From Marchantia polymorpha subsp. ruderalis (lineage: Eukaryota > Streptophyta > Marchantiopsida > Marchantiales > Marchantiaceae), in the NCBI GenBank assembly GCA_037833965.1, contig AP031354.1, positions 20,252,001 through 20,316,000 of the forward strand: 64,000 nucleotides of DNA. Reading direction: 5' to 3'. Below the pieces are notes generated by a model. The model was not told where the DNA came from. It made no database searches and saw only the letters and a program-made list of their open reading frames with translations. Positions 1-11,886 of the stretch are shown one piece after another (within the stretch, counting starts at the first letter, position 1; each line of letters opens with the position of its first letter). A program made the translations under genes and the position numbers.

Positions 1-146
1 AGATTCTACAAGATCCCTCGAGAATCCCCACGATCTTCTGGATTCACTCCGTTTTGATATACCGAAGGCTATTTACAATGCTGCCAGGGTACAGTTTTCC
101 AAAAATGTTTTAATTTCCTCAAAATTGCCAAAAGTGGGGTACCACA
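1..146 (-). mobile_element. 5' edge of a giant LTR (subfamily 1), cut by window start
   Basis: In minus orientation this is the first 146 bp of a subfamily 1 giant LTR, beginning TGTGGTACCCCAC at position 146. The same block ends the LTRs at 6970, 20037, 28567 and 50843. The bases to its right (CTCTT, 147-151) would be one target duplication; the partner is outside the window. It abuts the interior of a gag gene rather than a polypurine tract, so it is either a separate insertion into that gag or the product of a rearrangement. Confidence 0.8.
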
Positions 147-1950
147 CTCTTTCATGGGGATCCCCGGTCCTTCCCACTCTCTTGGTTCATTGCTTTCTGA
201 ATCTTGCGTGACAGGTGGCACTTCAGCATCATGCAGAACCTCATCTCTTTTCTCCTCTCCCCTTCTAATCCTCCTTGCTCTCCTCGCCACTCTCTCAAGA
301 TCAGAGAGATGAGGAGGCTCCTCTGATGAAGTCTCCCCTTGCTCGTCCTCATTTTTCTCAGTTTGCATCTTGCGATGCATAGCTCTGGTGGTGACAGTAA
401 GGGCCTGAGCTTCATGCATAATCACATCATCCGAATTTTTCAACTTATAACTAATCAGGTTAGCATGTGGAGGCCACTGATTCTGCCCTTGTTCGACTAT
501 TCCCTTACCAAGATCAGAACTACCACGCTGGACATCTCCATCATCGCCAATTGCAAATCTAGCATCTTGAGAGTTTGAAGAACATGGATCTGCAAATGAA
601 ACCTGTTTTCTGCTGTCACTACGAGATTCATCTCGTGGTTCACTCTGGATAGGAATATATCTGTTCACTGTCTGCAGTCCAACAGGTGGATTGAATGTCT
701 GCTTGCTGTTTTCATGATCATAATACAAGTTAGGAAGTCTAAGATTGTTAGAATGCTCATTCTGTGGTCTTGCACCTCTCATATTTTCTCTCGCCTGGTG
801 AGGACTAACAGCGGGCTGAGGCATCCTAATAACTTTGTCTGGCTGCCGACATTGGTCAGAAGGATGACTACCTCCACAATTACTACACCCATTAACCCCA
901 ACTTCAGACCAACACTGACCTGGATAGTGCCACCTACCACAAAAAGCATGCAATTCTTTTCTCTCCCCATTTTGACCAACCTGACCCCTAGGAGGCCCTC
1001 TGTACCCGCCTTGACCTTGGTAATTTGGTCCTTGGCCCCTTTGATGTTGCACAGGTGGACCACCGTTCATTCTATTATCACGGTTCTGCACCACCCTACA
1101 AAACTGTTTGGAGTGCTCGGATTGACCACACTGGACACACCATAGGCTTGACGAATGTCTACCTGACTCGACTAGAGGAGGAGGCCCTGGCTGTTGACTC
1201 CTGATCATCAAGGCCATCTGATCTGTGATGCTCTGCATCTGTTTTATCATGGTCTCCTGAAAACCTGCCTGACTGGCATTTAATCTTTTCTCCACATCTG
1301 CCAGGTTAGGGTCCACCGTAGGGGCTGGCAATGCTAGAACAGGTGTTGGTTCTCTGGTCTGCGAAATTAACTCAGTGAGAGAATGGGGAGCTTGACCCCT
1401 ATGCCTGCCTGAGTCTCCTTCAATTGCTCTTGGACGAATTGGGATGAACTGAGGAATGGATTCATCCTCCTTCCTCCACAATCTATCATAATCCTTGTCA
1501 ATGTTCTCTATCTCTCTGGCAGCCATCTTGGCCTCAGCAAGGGTTTGAGGGCTTCTCTCTAACACACCTCTGATTGTCCCAGCTTTGAAAAACCCTTGGA
1601 TAAAAAATTGTCTCAGCGTATCGTCATTGAGCATTGTACCCACAAAACGTGCACAAACAAGATCAAATCTTCTAATGTAAGCTGAGATTTCCTCTTCCCT
1701 TCCCTGTTTTAATGATGCCAAAGCTCTCAATGCAGTACCCTGCCCCACTTCAGGCCTAAACTCATTCAAAAACTCCCTTTGCATCTGGTCCCATCCCTCA
1801 AAATGACCTTCAGAATGATCCCTATACCACTCATACGCCTCACCTTCCAGGGTAGTAGGAAACCAGACCAAACAATACCCTGGATCTGTAATCAGAGAGC
1901 TGGCTAGCCTCTCAACATATCTTTCCATGTGCCTTGAAGGATCCCGCTGC
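147..1950 (-). pseudogene. gag: Ty3/Gypsy gag, truncated at both ends by LTR sequence
   Basis: Minus-strand open frame encoding a retrotransposon Gag (capsid/nucleocapsid). From the first Met (1928) it begins MERYVERL, then has a capsid-type segment with the motifs EAYEWYRDH and FLNEFRP (roughly residues 20-140), a linker, and three cysteine-histidine knuckles near residues 260-360 (WCVQCGQSEHSKQFC, FCGRWHYPGQC, CSNCGGSHPSDQC; the first and third are C-x2-C-x4-H-x4-C, the middle one is degenerate). The C-terminal part is charged. The frame stays open through both junctions: upstream it runs in from LTR sequence at about 1950, and at 147 it runs into another LTR, so both true ends are missing. 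The protein is unlike the Gag at 56710, so this is a different Gypsy family. It is on the opposite strand to the pol fragments starting at 6971, so it cannot be a simple part of that element. No PBS or polypurine tract is visible. Confidence 0.75.
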
Positions 1951-4900
1951 AGGTAGTGACTCCCAACTCCGGCTTTTACAACCCTTTCACTAGCTGCCTG
2001 CTAGTGTAGGGAACCCGGTTTGGACTTCCTACTTTGAATCGAAGTCACTCATACGCGGTGAACAACACTCTCAACTCACAAACGCGCAGAGAACATAGGT
2101 CCGCACACAAGGACTCACTGAGAAACATTCCAGTAACACACCACAACAGTCTATTGAAGAGTTTGAATTCTTAGGCACTTGTCATTCCCAGAAATACTAC
2201 AGGGGTTACCTTGAAGGCACCCGCTGCAGCGTAACCTGAATTTACAACCAAGGCTTACACGAAGTAGCAAAACTTCACTTTGGCATTCAGGAGAAAAATC
2301 CCGAAGGAGTACAATCAGGAACAATCACTCGAAAGTGTAAGGGCGAAACTATTCAAGTATCTAACTCGTCACTTACTCTGAGCATCGGCAATCACCCGCA
2401 GGTGTAGATCTGAACTACTCAAGTCTCTAACCAATGTACTAGCTCTGAACATTCGGCCGAAGGCCTTCAGCTACAAAATGCGGAACGCCAAGGTGTAGCT
2501 CCTCTTGCGTGGTGACAGAACTAAGGACACAAACACGCAGAGAAAATGAGTTCTTGATCTGCACTTCCGAAATTGGGAAAGATCCCAAGGCAAGACGCCT
2601 TGAACTACTTTATACCTTCTAAGTCCTAACTAGCACTACACTGCACTACGCTACACGCCTGCACGGAACCACGCTACACTACACTCGGCAGAACCTGTGC
2701 TTCGCCTCCTGCGCGACGGACTGCTGCGCACTAACTCCCTACCCTGCTTGTCTTCCGCTCGACTGCGCAGTCCCAATCGCCGCAACACCGCGGAAACCTC
2801 CGTCTCAAGTGTGGCCATGGTGTCTTGCGCCTTCGACAGAAAAGAATCCAGCTTTGCTACCCGCCGCCGACTCCGACTGTCACTTTCCAACAACCCGGCT
2901 GCACGAAGCTCTAACTCACGCAGTGTGAGTTTCTCCTGCGCCGCCACTTCCCAGTGGGCGTAGCCCTTGAGACAGTGGGCGACTCGCCTCCCCATCTCTT
3001 CCTTCGTGCGATGTGCCTCTCGCCTGCGATCGTCTTCAATTACTACCAACTGCGATTCGGCCTCCGCACGCTATGCTCTCAATTCTCCGCACTCCGACAG
3101 CAGCCTGCGGATTAAGTCCTCATCCGCGTGTCGTGCGAGCTGACACTGCTCCAACAACCGCGTCTGTCGCACGAGCTCCTCTGACAGCACCTGATTCTGA
3201 GTTTTCTCAGAAATCAGTGCTTCCGTGACCTTCACCAGATCCTTGGTGAGCTCTTCCAGTCTCCCATTCTTCACGTTGTCATAGTGGGTGTACGTTTTCT
3301 GAACGAGATTGTACTGACCCCACAAGCATTCATGCTTCTCCCGCAGCTCCTTAAGTTCCCGGTCCATCCGAGCTAGCAGCTTGCTGGTGTGGACTTTAGT
3401 GCGAGTTCGCCTGCGCACTAACTCGACGTAGGACCCAGGATGGCGAGGATCCGCATACTTATCGATCTTGCGATCCAAGTACCTTAGCAGAGGTACTACC
3501 TGCTCAGAGAGCGCCACCGTTGGCGCACCAACGGTTTCTTCCTCCTCCTCCTCGGTGTCTCCCAATCCCGACACTGATTTTGTGGATCCTCCTTCGTCAT
3601 CATCCGAAGGGAGGATTTTGGTCGCCATTGATTGCGTTGGCGACTGGCCTGAGTGGGGCTGCGTGGGGTCTGCAGGTTCTGCCGCCGATGGCGCTCCTGC
3701 AGCTTTGCTGCTCCCTGCTAAAATGTCCAAGGCGATGGGTGAATGCGGCCGTGCCACATCCCCATCATCCGCCTGTCGTGCGTCGATCGTCACTCCTTCA
3801 CCGCCGCCGAAGGTGATCGTGGAATGTGACTGCGCGGGGTGCAATTGTGCATCGCGCACGCGAATTTTATCCCAAACAATCCGCTCCTCCGTTAGATCCT
3901 GCTCCCTCAATCGGTCCTACGCGAGGGATGCGTCCGGCCTACGCATAGGCGCAATTCCCGGCGCGTTATCCACCGCAGGCGCAGCGCCTAAGGCGTCTAC
4001 CGCCGAAGGTGATAGAGCCGAAGGCCGCCCGCCCAATGTACCTTGGCCCAAAGGCCCTTCCGCCGAAGGCGCATATTCTGGCAGATTCCCCGCCGAAGGT
4101 GCAGCCTCCGCACGCTGTCTGCTTGTAACTCGTTGGCCCGAAGGCCCTAGCACCGAAGGCGCAAATCCCGACGCTCTATCCACCGAAGGGCCTTGCCCCG
4201 AAGGCCCTTGACCCGAAGGCGGATCTTCAGCCGGCTCCTTCCCCTTCCTACGTTGTATCGGGGATGAGTCATGCCTACGCGTAGGCGGCCGCCTATGCGT
4301 AGGCGAACTTTCTCTGCCTACGCGTAGGCTGAGGTCCACGTCTGCAAGGGGTCGCCTATCCACAGGGAGTCGCCTGTGCATAGGCGGCACACTCGTCCGC
4401 ATCGCACGTGGTAACTCCTGACCCGAAGGCCGTCTCTCATCCACCGAAGGTGCAGCGTGGTCCACCGCTCCTGCGGACGTCCGCGCAGTCCCATCCTTCT
4501 CCTGGGACGCACTTCCCTTCTCCGTGGCGATCGTCCCCGTTTCCGCGCTGCTGCCTGGTAACACAAGCCTGCGCGCCTTTTGCTTCGGCCGGCTGCACAC
4601 TTCGTGTAGTGGACGCTGCCATATGGGAGCAGTGGGTTCTCGATGTTGCTCCTCCTCCGGTTCCTCTCTCCATCTTCGTTTCCGCGGCACTCTCGCTGCG
4701 GGTGTGTTTCTTCCCTCGTCCCGCTGAGTCGGTGGAGTGGAAGTTGGCGAATCCTCTGCGTCGGTGTCGACTTCGTTATCCCGCACATACTTCCCGGGAT
4801 GGTCGACTGACAATGGCGGAAAGCGAGCATGCTCTGCCGCGGTCAAACAATTCCTCTGTCGATAAAAGTTTATCAAGAAGGGGGAGAGATGATTGAGAGT

Positions 4901-6970
4901 TCCTCCTTTCTCCTCATATGCATGCTGTCGCATCACCCTATGTAGGATGCGCGCCCAGTGAACTAGAGCTCCGGCTAATGTGAGCTCCACAAAAGATACC
5001 TGCCACAACGTGATGTACGAAGTGCGGTGCGGTGGCAACAATTGCAGCAGCGCCGCCGCTACAGTCCTGCGGAAACGATCTTTGTAGTCGCGGGTCTTGT
5101 ACCCGTTCTTGGAAGACCTCCCCCGCTTGAACAATTCCACGAATTGCGCTTCGTCCTGCTTCGACACCTTGAAGCTCTCACTATCAAATAGGAGGTACCC
5201 GTCGTCGCCGGCACACCTCCCCAATGCCTGTGCCCAATCGTGGACGGTCCACCTATCTACGTGCGGACGCAATCCGCGCGTAGGTAGTCGCTCCGCGTCC
5301 AACCATTCGCGCACCATGTCTACACACACATAATTCCATCCCCACAGCAAGAACTCAAGTTTCCTTGCAATCAGCCGGTCCTCAAAAGCACGCAACCCGT
5401 TCTGTGGAAGCCGGAGTGGCATCATCCGCAGCTTGTTCAACTTCGACATTGCGTTCTTGAAATTAGCTTGCGCAACAACTCTCTCTCTGCTCTGCTCGAG
5501 CTTCTTGCTCGCGCTTCTGCCTCCTCTGCAAACTCTAATTTCTCTCAATTCCAACTCGCGCGCACTCAATTCTCTCTCAGCCACCGAGTAATTCTCCGCG
5601 CTGCGATGTCTAGAGTGTGTAACAGCTAGCAGGTGGACGCGCGCAGCTCGCACTAGAAAGTGAAATCGCGAATTCAAGAATGGGGCGTCCTCCATCTCCT
5701 TGTTGAAGGTCATGGTCGGCTCTCGGTCGTGAAGGTCGGATCACTTGATGGCCGCGCCGGCTCCGCGCTATAACGGCCTCCTCTCTCACGCGCCGCTTCA
5801 CGCTCCACCGACGCCGACTTAACTCACACGCTCGAATTGGCAATTTGAACTCCCCTAGCGTACTACGCCGCGGACATGGGTGCACAGAGCCGAAGGCGGA
5901 TTTCTCGCCGGCGCGCTAGACTCGTTCGTACTCAACTTTGGCCAGTCCCGCTCCGCCGAAGACGATCGTCCGCGCATAGGACAAAAATCAAACTCCCTTC
6001 AGCGTAGGCGGAATCCCCCGCGGAATCTCCGCCGGCGCAGAACTTCATTTGCCTGTGCGTAGGCGCTCGACTACGCGTAGGCGAATTAAGTCCCCGCATC
6101 AGGCGTTCGTCCGCGCAGGTCCCTCGCCGTAGGCGCAGCGCCGAAGGCGTTGACCGCGGTCAACGGACTCCGTCCTGTCCGTCCATTTCTCTCGCCTCTC
6201 CGTCGGCGCTCTTGTCCCTGAAACCCCGACCGGCCAAAGGCGCACTCGTTCGTCCCGTCCGTACAGTCCGTACGGTCCGTACGGATTTTACTACTCCGTC
6301 GGGTCCTCGTCCGTCCGTGATGCGCTGGCGCCGAAGGCGCCGTACAATTTCCAACCCCGAAGGTGCATTTCTAGGGCCGAAGGCGGGCTTCCCGCCGTCG
6401 CCGAAGCGCCTGTGCGTAGGCGAACTTTGCGTCTGCCTGTGCATAAGTGTCAGTCCTCCCCGCCTACGAGTAGGCGACATTCGCGGCGGACATCCCGCCG
6501 ACGTCAAACCCTATTCCGCCTATGCGTAGGCGGACTTCCCTCGTCCGCGCATAGGACAAACTTTCCTCGCCTACGCGTAGGCGAAAATCTGCGTATCCTG
6601 CGACCTCCACAACTCCCGGAGTCCTCATACGTTCGTGGCGTTCTTGGGCTCGTTAGAATCAGCGCGTCAAGCAAGCCTAACCAAGTCGAGGCGTTCGGGA
6701 ATTGACCAGGTTCTGAAGGATTTCTCTAGCGCCGAAGGCGGATTACGCACCTTGCGCCGAAGGGGTACTCCTTCAGAGCCCGTATTTAGGGCGGCGCCTG
6801 TCCTAGACGTTGCGCCCAACTGCTGGATTCTACAAGATCTTTCGAGATTCTTCAAGATCCTCTTGTTTCACTCTATTTTGATGCACCGAAGGCTATTTAC
6901 ACTGCTGCCGCGGTACAGTTTGCTGAAAATGTTTTAAATTCCGCAAAAAGCCCAAAAGTGGGGTACCACA
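1951..6970 (-). mobile_element. Giant LTR, subfamily 1, U5 end truncated (copy A)
   Basis: Read on the minus strand it begins TGTGGTACCCCAC at 6970 and follows the LTRs at 14642-20037 and 23555-28567 through U3, ORF, TATA box (2609-2614), promoter-proximal hairpin (2586-2602) and part of R/U5. It stops at about 1951, roughly 300 bp short of the expected end GGGTTATTACA, and is joined there to gag. The right flank is a Gypsy pol coding sequence starting ATGAA (6971-6975). No matching left duplication lies in the window, so the insertion was probably larger and reached beyond the window start. The LTR is dense in short palindromes of the types CGCCTACGCGTAGGCG and CGCCGAAGGCG. Confidence 0.85.
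2651..5713 (-). pseudogene. LTR-encoded U3 ORF, copy A (two in-frame amber codons)
   Basis: A 1021-codon reading frame homologous to the intact ORFs at 15653-18790 and 24563-27703, starting MTFNKEMEDAPFLNSRF. It holds the conserved W-rich domain (GLRAFEDRL, FLLWGWNYVC, LGRCAG, TRDYKDRFRR, GGTLNHLSPFLINFYRQ), the Pro/Ser-rich middle, the SPIALDILA motif, the acidic run and the C-terminal coiled coil ending WFRAGV. Two TAG codons interrupt it without any frameshift, at 3917-3919 (after DASLA) and near 3068-3070 (where intact copies read LRAQRAE). The function of the family is unknown. I call it a pseudogene because other copies have sense codons at both places. The lack of indels over 3 kb suggests it died recently. 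Confidence 0.8.
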
Positions 6971-7014
6971 ATGAACCCACAGTTACAGTTGTTAGTGCGA
7001 GCAGAATTGGAGAG
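6971..7014 (+). pseudogene. pol: Ty3/Gypsy pol fragment 1 (start of RT region)
   Basis: Codons read MNPQLQLLVRAELE, which joins in frame to RLLKARFIKPIE after the LTR at 7015-11881 and one copy of its GAGAG duplication are removed. This is the usual lead-in to Gypsy reverse transcriptase. Upstream coding sequence is lost at the junction with LTR copy A (6970). Confidence 0.85.
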
Positions 7015-10000
7015 TGTGGTAACACACTTTTTGTTTTTTTTGCAGAATTTAAACAATTTTAGAAAACTAGTACCGAAGCAGTGTTTGTAGTTAGAAAAGG
7101 GTACGTTAAATAGAGTGGATTCATGAGATCGTCACGAGGTCACGAAGAATCGCGTAGTCAGATGTACCAACGCCAATGTCTTCGGCGCCTTCGGCAAAAG
7201 CTTCTTTTCTGAGGTGTCCCTACTCACGCGCTTCCAGCGTATAAGGAAGCTACGCTTCCGGCAAAGACACCTCAGGAGGAGGTTTTGCTAAAGATGTCAG
7301 AAGAAGGGCCCGGACCTCTAAAGGCGTCCGACCATGAGTGCGCCTTCGGTGATGCGCCGCTAGCGCGGAAAGGGAAAACCTTCATAACGATCGGAATACA
7401 CAGTAGATCCAGTTGGTTGAAGTTGCATTAGGAAGAGCTCTGGACGCTCGTTCTAACGAGCCCAAGAGCGTCGGAGATGGATCAGGGACGGAGAAGTTAT
7501 GAGCGTCGGAAAACTCGTAGCCGGACATGCGCCGTTCGCGCTAGGGTTCACAGCCGGAAAGGATCCCCGTACGCCCTCGGCGATGCGCCTTCGGCGGAAT
7601 CGCGCGCTCATGGGAGGAAACCAACTCAGAGTCGGAAGCGCCTTTGGCGGCTGCTCATGGAAGGAAAGCGCCGGTCAGATGTACGCCTCCGACGTGGCGC
7701 TGACGGCCGGATGCGCTGGCATGATTTGCGCTGGCGGATATGCGCCGTCAGAAATGGATGAGGCATAAAGGACAAAATAAGCGGTACGAATGCGCGCCGG
7801 CGTAATTCGCTCCGACTGGATGTGCGCCTCCAGCAAGGCGCCGACGGGTAAGGAACGCGCCAGCGGCGACACGCCTCCGGTGATGGACGGGTTAGGGAAA
7901 GACAACATAGCCGACGTATACCCTGCGGCGGACTCGAGTCCGGAAGGCGGCGGCGGCGGGAGAATTCAACATTCACGCATGCGAATGCGCGCAGTGCGGA
8001 GACGTGAAATCGCGCATGCAAAGGCCGAACCGTTAGGCCGTATAGCCGGCTGCGTACGTTGTAACCAGTAAGAACGTTGGACGTTCTTGAATTTGGAGAA
8101 GAAAAGACTGCGCTCCAGTCTCATTCTCTCATTCTTGATTTTGCGATTTCCAGCTTCCAAGATTACGCGCAAAGGCGGAGAGACATGCAGTGAGAGGAGA
8201 GAGTGCGAAGACGAGTTGCGCGAGGATCTTGACAGACCTTGGAGAGAATTGCGAGTAGCGAACTTGAGCGTGAGCGAAGAGAGAGTGAGTAGTCAGTGCT
8301 TGAGCGGCCGACGCGCAGTGGCGATTGTGAGAGAGCGAGCGAAAGAGAGAACGTTTGTGTGTGCAGGAAACGCAATGTCAAAGGTTCCCCAGCTGCGAGT
8401 GTCTCCACTCAGGGTGCCGCAGATCGGTCTACGCGCATTTCAAGATGTGCTGCTGGGGCTGAAGCTCGATTTCCTTCTATGGGGGTGGAACTGGACATGT
8501 CTGGAGATGGTGCGCGAGTATCTGCAGGAGAGACACAAGCCCTCACGCGGATTCCGTCCACATCCAGAAAGATGGGACATTTGTAACTGGGCGCAGGTAT
8601 TGGGCAGGTGTGCCGGCGAGGAAGGGGATCTCCTCTTCGAGGCCGATAGCATGAAGGTGTCCCAGGAGGAAGAAATCTCCTACAATGAGCTCTTCAAAGT
8701 TGCCAGGCATCCCAAGAACGGTTTCCGGACACGGGATTACAAAGATCGATTGCGGAGAAATGTCGCGACTGCATTGCTGCAGATACTGCAGCCGACCAAG
8801 ACCGCTTACATGCATGGTTGGCAGGTAGAATTTGTGGAGCTAGTGTTGTCAGGAGCTCCAGTGCATTGGGCACGGCTCTTGTGGAAGGTGACGCGCCAAC
8901 ATGCGCAAGAAGAGAGAGGAGGAACCCTCAATCATCTTTCGCCTTACTTGATTGTGTTTTATCGGGCGATGGGATGTTTGACAAGTTCAGAGCGGACACG
9001 GTTTCCGCTGCTGATCCAGAGCCATCCAGGTAGATACTCACGGGAGGCCAAAGTAGACACAGATCCGGACGAGGAACCTGCCAGTCCGTCTCCGGCTCCG
9101 GCCCCAGCAAGAGCAGCAGAAGAACGTCGAAGTGAGCGCATTCCGCGAAAGCGGAAGTGGGATGAGAGACCTGAGGACAGGCAGCCGGAAGTGCCAGCTG
9201 CGCCGACTCGTGGTCGGCCCACCCACGAGCCTCACAGTCGACCAAAACAGAGGGCACGCAAAATGCCAACTAGTACTGAGGAGACCGGGCGTACTCCGCT
9301 CCGGCGGAATCCCACGCAGGAGGAGATAATCGCGCAGATTCTAGGGAAGTCGACAAATGCCTCTGCGCAGAAGGCACCAATGCCTTCGGAAGGAGATGGA
9401 CGGACTGACAGTCGGCCGACTACGAGTCGGGCGACTGAAGGCCGACAAGCGGAAGGAAGGCCAACTTAACGGCGCGTTGAACCAGACAGCAGGCAGGAAG
9501 CAGAAGAGAGTTTGGCTGACGAGCCAACAACCCTCAGAAGGTCGTCTTTGGCGGAAGGCACTTCTGGGAAGACGCCACCAGCAAGCAGGCCAAGTGGAGT
9601 GAAGACGCGCAGGGTGTATCCGACTCCCAGTCGGACAACTGCTGGTCGGCCGACTGCGAGTCGGTCAACAGAGAGACGGCCGGATTCGCCGACTGCGAGG
9701 CGGACAGTGCCGGCGACCAGTGTGCGGACGCCTTCGGCGGACGCACCTTCAGCAAAGACACCTTCCGCGCAGATTGCGCCGGAAGGGCAGGCAGCAGAAG
9801 CGGGCGGTGCAAAGGTGACAAGAGTCACTGCGGCGTCGACCCCTTCGGAGACCGAAGATCGAGCCGGAACAGGGGCTCAAGCAGTGGGATCCCCCACTGC
9901 CCTGGATATTTTAGCAGGCAGTGGAGCAGCAATCGCAGCGGAAGCTGCGCGCCATAGTTCCAGGGAGTCGCCAAGGGATTCGGTGGCGATTGAAATCCTC

Positions 10001-11881
10001 GAGACTGAGGATGAGACGAGCTCGGAAGAGCAGGAAGCGGATTCTGTGCAAAAAACGCCAACAGGGGTGTTGTGCGAGCAGATAGTCCCACTCCTGCGAA
10101 ATCTGGATCGCAAGACATCCAAGTACGCGGGTATTGCAAAACTGCAGTCTTATGTGGAGACTATCAAGCGAAGGACGAGGAGCAAGGTGGCCATTTGGGC
10201 CTCTAGGTGCCAAGTATATGTGGATAGGAACACCGCCCTCCGACAACACCTGGCGGTCACACAGAAGCTATACCAAGCCTTGCAGCAGCAGAGGGAGGAT
10301 GCGGCGACGAAAAGTCAGGCGGATGCCGAGCTAATGCGGGCAAAGATCGAGTCGGAATTGCAGGAAGAGCGGAGACAAAACCGCGTCCTAGCAGCCGAGC
10401 TTGCGCGCCAGACGCGCGCCTTAGAAGAAAGTCAAAGAGCCCGCAAGGAGGATGAGGAGTTGTTGCGCAACTTGCAATCCGAGTGTTCGGATTTGAGGGC
10501 GCAGCGTGCGGAAGCGGAAATGCAGCTAGCAGAGGTGGAAGGCAGCTGCAGGGCGCGAGAAGAGTTGGCAACACGGGTGACTCACTGTCTAAAAGGATAC
10601 GCCCATTGGGAGGTGGCAGCTCAAGAGAGGATCACACTCAGGGGTTCGAGCTTCGGGCGGCGGCCTTGACGGAGGGTGACAGTCGGAGTCGGCGGCGAGT
10701 GGCGAGGAAATTAGAAACCTTCTTGTCGGGTGCGCGCGACACTATGGCGCACTTAGAGTCGGAAGTCACTGCAGCCCTCCGACGTCTGGGGTTGCGCAGC
10801 CGGTCGGAAGACTGGCAAGGTAGAGACAGCGGGCGGAGCAGTCCGGCGCGGAGGAGGCGCAGCACCGGATCCGCCGAGTGCAGTAGTATAGTTTGGTTTC
10901 GCGCAGATATTGCGAGTAGTAGATAGGATAGCGTAGTGCTAGTTAGGACCTTTGAGGGTATAAAATAGATCAAGGCGTTTTGCCTTGGGACTCTTCCAGT
11001 TTCGGAAGTGCAGATCAGGAACTCACTTTCTTGGCGTGTTTGTGCATTTTGGTCCTGGCACCACGTAGAGAAGCTGCACCATAGCGAAGTTACCGTATGT
11101 TGTAGTTGAAGGCCTTCGGCTGAATGTTCAGAGCTAGCACCCGGTTAGAGACTTGAGTAGTGCGGATCTGCACCTGCGGGTGATTTCTGATGCTCAGAGC
11201 CGGCTGCGAGTTAGAGACTTGAACAGTTCCCCCTTACTCCTTCGAGTGACATATCCTGATTGTACTCCTACGGGAAGTTTCCCCTGAATGCCAATGTGAA
11301 GTTTTATTACTTCGTGTAAGCCTTGGTTTGCAATTCAGGTGTGTGTGTTACTGGATCGTGTCTCAGTTAAGTTCTCAGTCGGGTCTGCACTCGCTGCGTT
11401 TGGTCTGAGAGTCGAGGGTGACGTCCACGGCGTATGTAGAGGCTTCGTTCCAAAGTGGGAAGTCCAGTCCGGGTACCCTACGCTAGTTCCTGGCGGAAGA
11501 GCAGTAAAAGCCGGAGTGGGAGGCACTACCTGCGGAACCTTTGAGTGAACTTTTGAGACACTTTCCTCCTGAAATCCGAAGCGGAGGTCCTGACCGACCT
11601 CCGAGTTGTGCTTTTGCCAGTTTCAGGTGTGTGTGTGTGTGTGTGTTGAGTGACCACGCTGTACCGTGCATCCTCCGAGCATCCTCCGAGTCGAGATCCT
11701 CCTCCGAGTCGAGCCTCCGAGTCGAGCACTGCAGTATTTCTGGGAGTGACAGTCGCCTAGAATTCAAACTCTACAAAAGTCTGTTAAACGTGACACTTTT
11801 ACTATGTGTGTTGCCTCTGTCCCTGTGGGTTCGATCTTTTTACCACCATACTGCAGTTTTAGCCTTTGGTGGGTTATTACA
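7015..11881 (+). mobile_element. Giant solo LTR, subfamily 2 (copy B), TSD GAGAG
   Basis: A 4867-bp unit beginning TGTGGTAACACAC and ending GGGTTATTACA, flanked by GAGAG at 7010-7014 and 11882-11886. Its length and sequence match the 5' LTR at 51758-56626. With no internal region it is a solo LTR, inserted into a Gypsy reverse transcriptase gene whose frame is restored when the LTR is removed. The order is U3 with the ~110-bp conserved module (about 7380-7510), the ORF (8375-10926), TATA box (10959-10965), hairpin (10971-10987), and R/U5 of about 0.9 kb with a (TG)n run near 11626. Confidence 0.93.
8375..10926 (+). pseudogene. LTR-encoded U3 ORF, copy B (one nonsense, one 1-bp deletion)
   Basis: Homologue of the open ORFs at 30505-33060 and 53115-55670. 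The start is the ATG in AACGCAATGTC, conserved in every copy; the frame is also open upstream to 8087. The N-terminal domain is intact (VPQIGLRAFQ, FLLWGWNWTC, LGRCAG, TRDYKDRLRR, GGTLNHLSPYLIVFYRAMGCLT). A GAA-to-TAA change stops it at 9467-9469 (after AEGRPT). The same frame resumes to about 10640, where a one-base deletion (AGGGGTTCG against AGGGAGTTCG in other copies) shifts it, and the C-terminus continues in the next frame to SAECSSIVWFRAD. Function unknown; this copy is disabled. Confidence 0.8.
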
Positions 11882-11886
11882 GAGAG

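Noticed and set aside
11804-11880. Apparent N-terminus of the RT fragment (MCVASVPVGSIFLPPYC)
   Set aside because: These codons are the end of LTR copy B. The true pol frame resumes after the GAGAG duplication.
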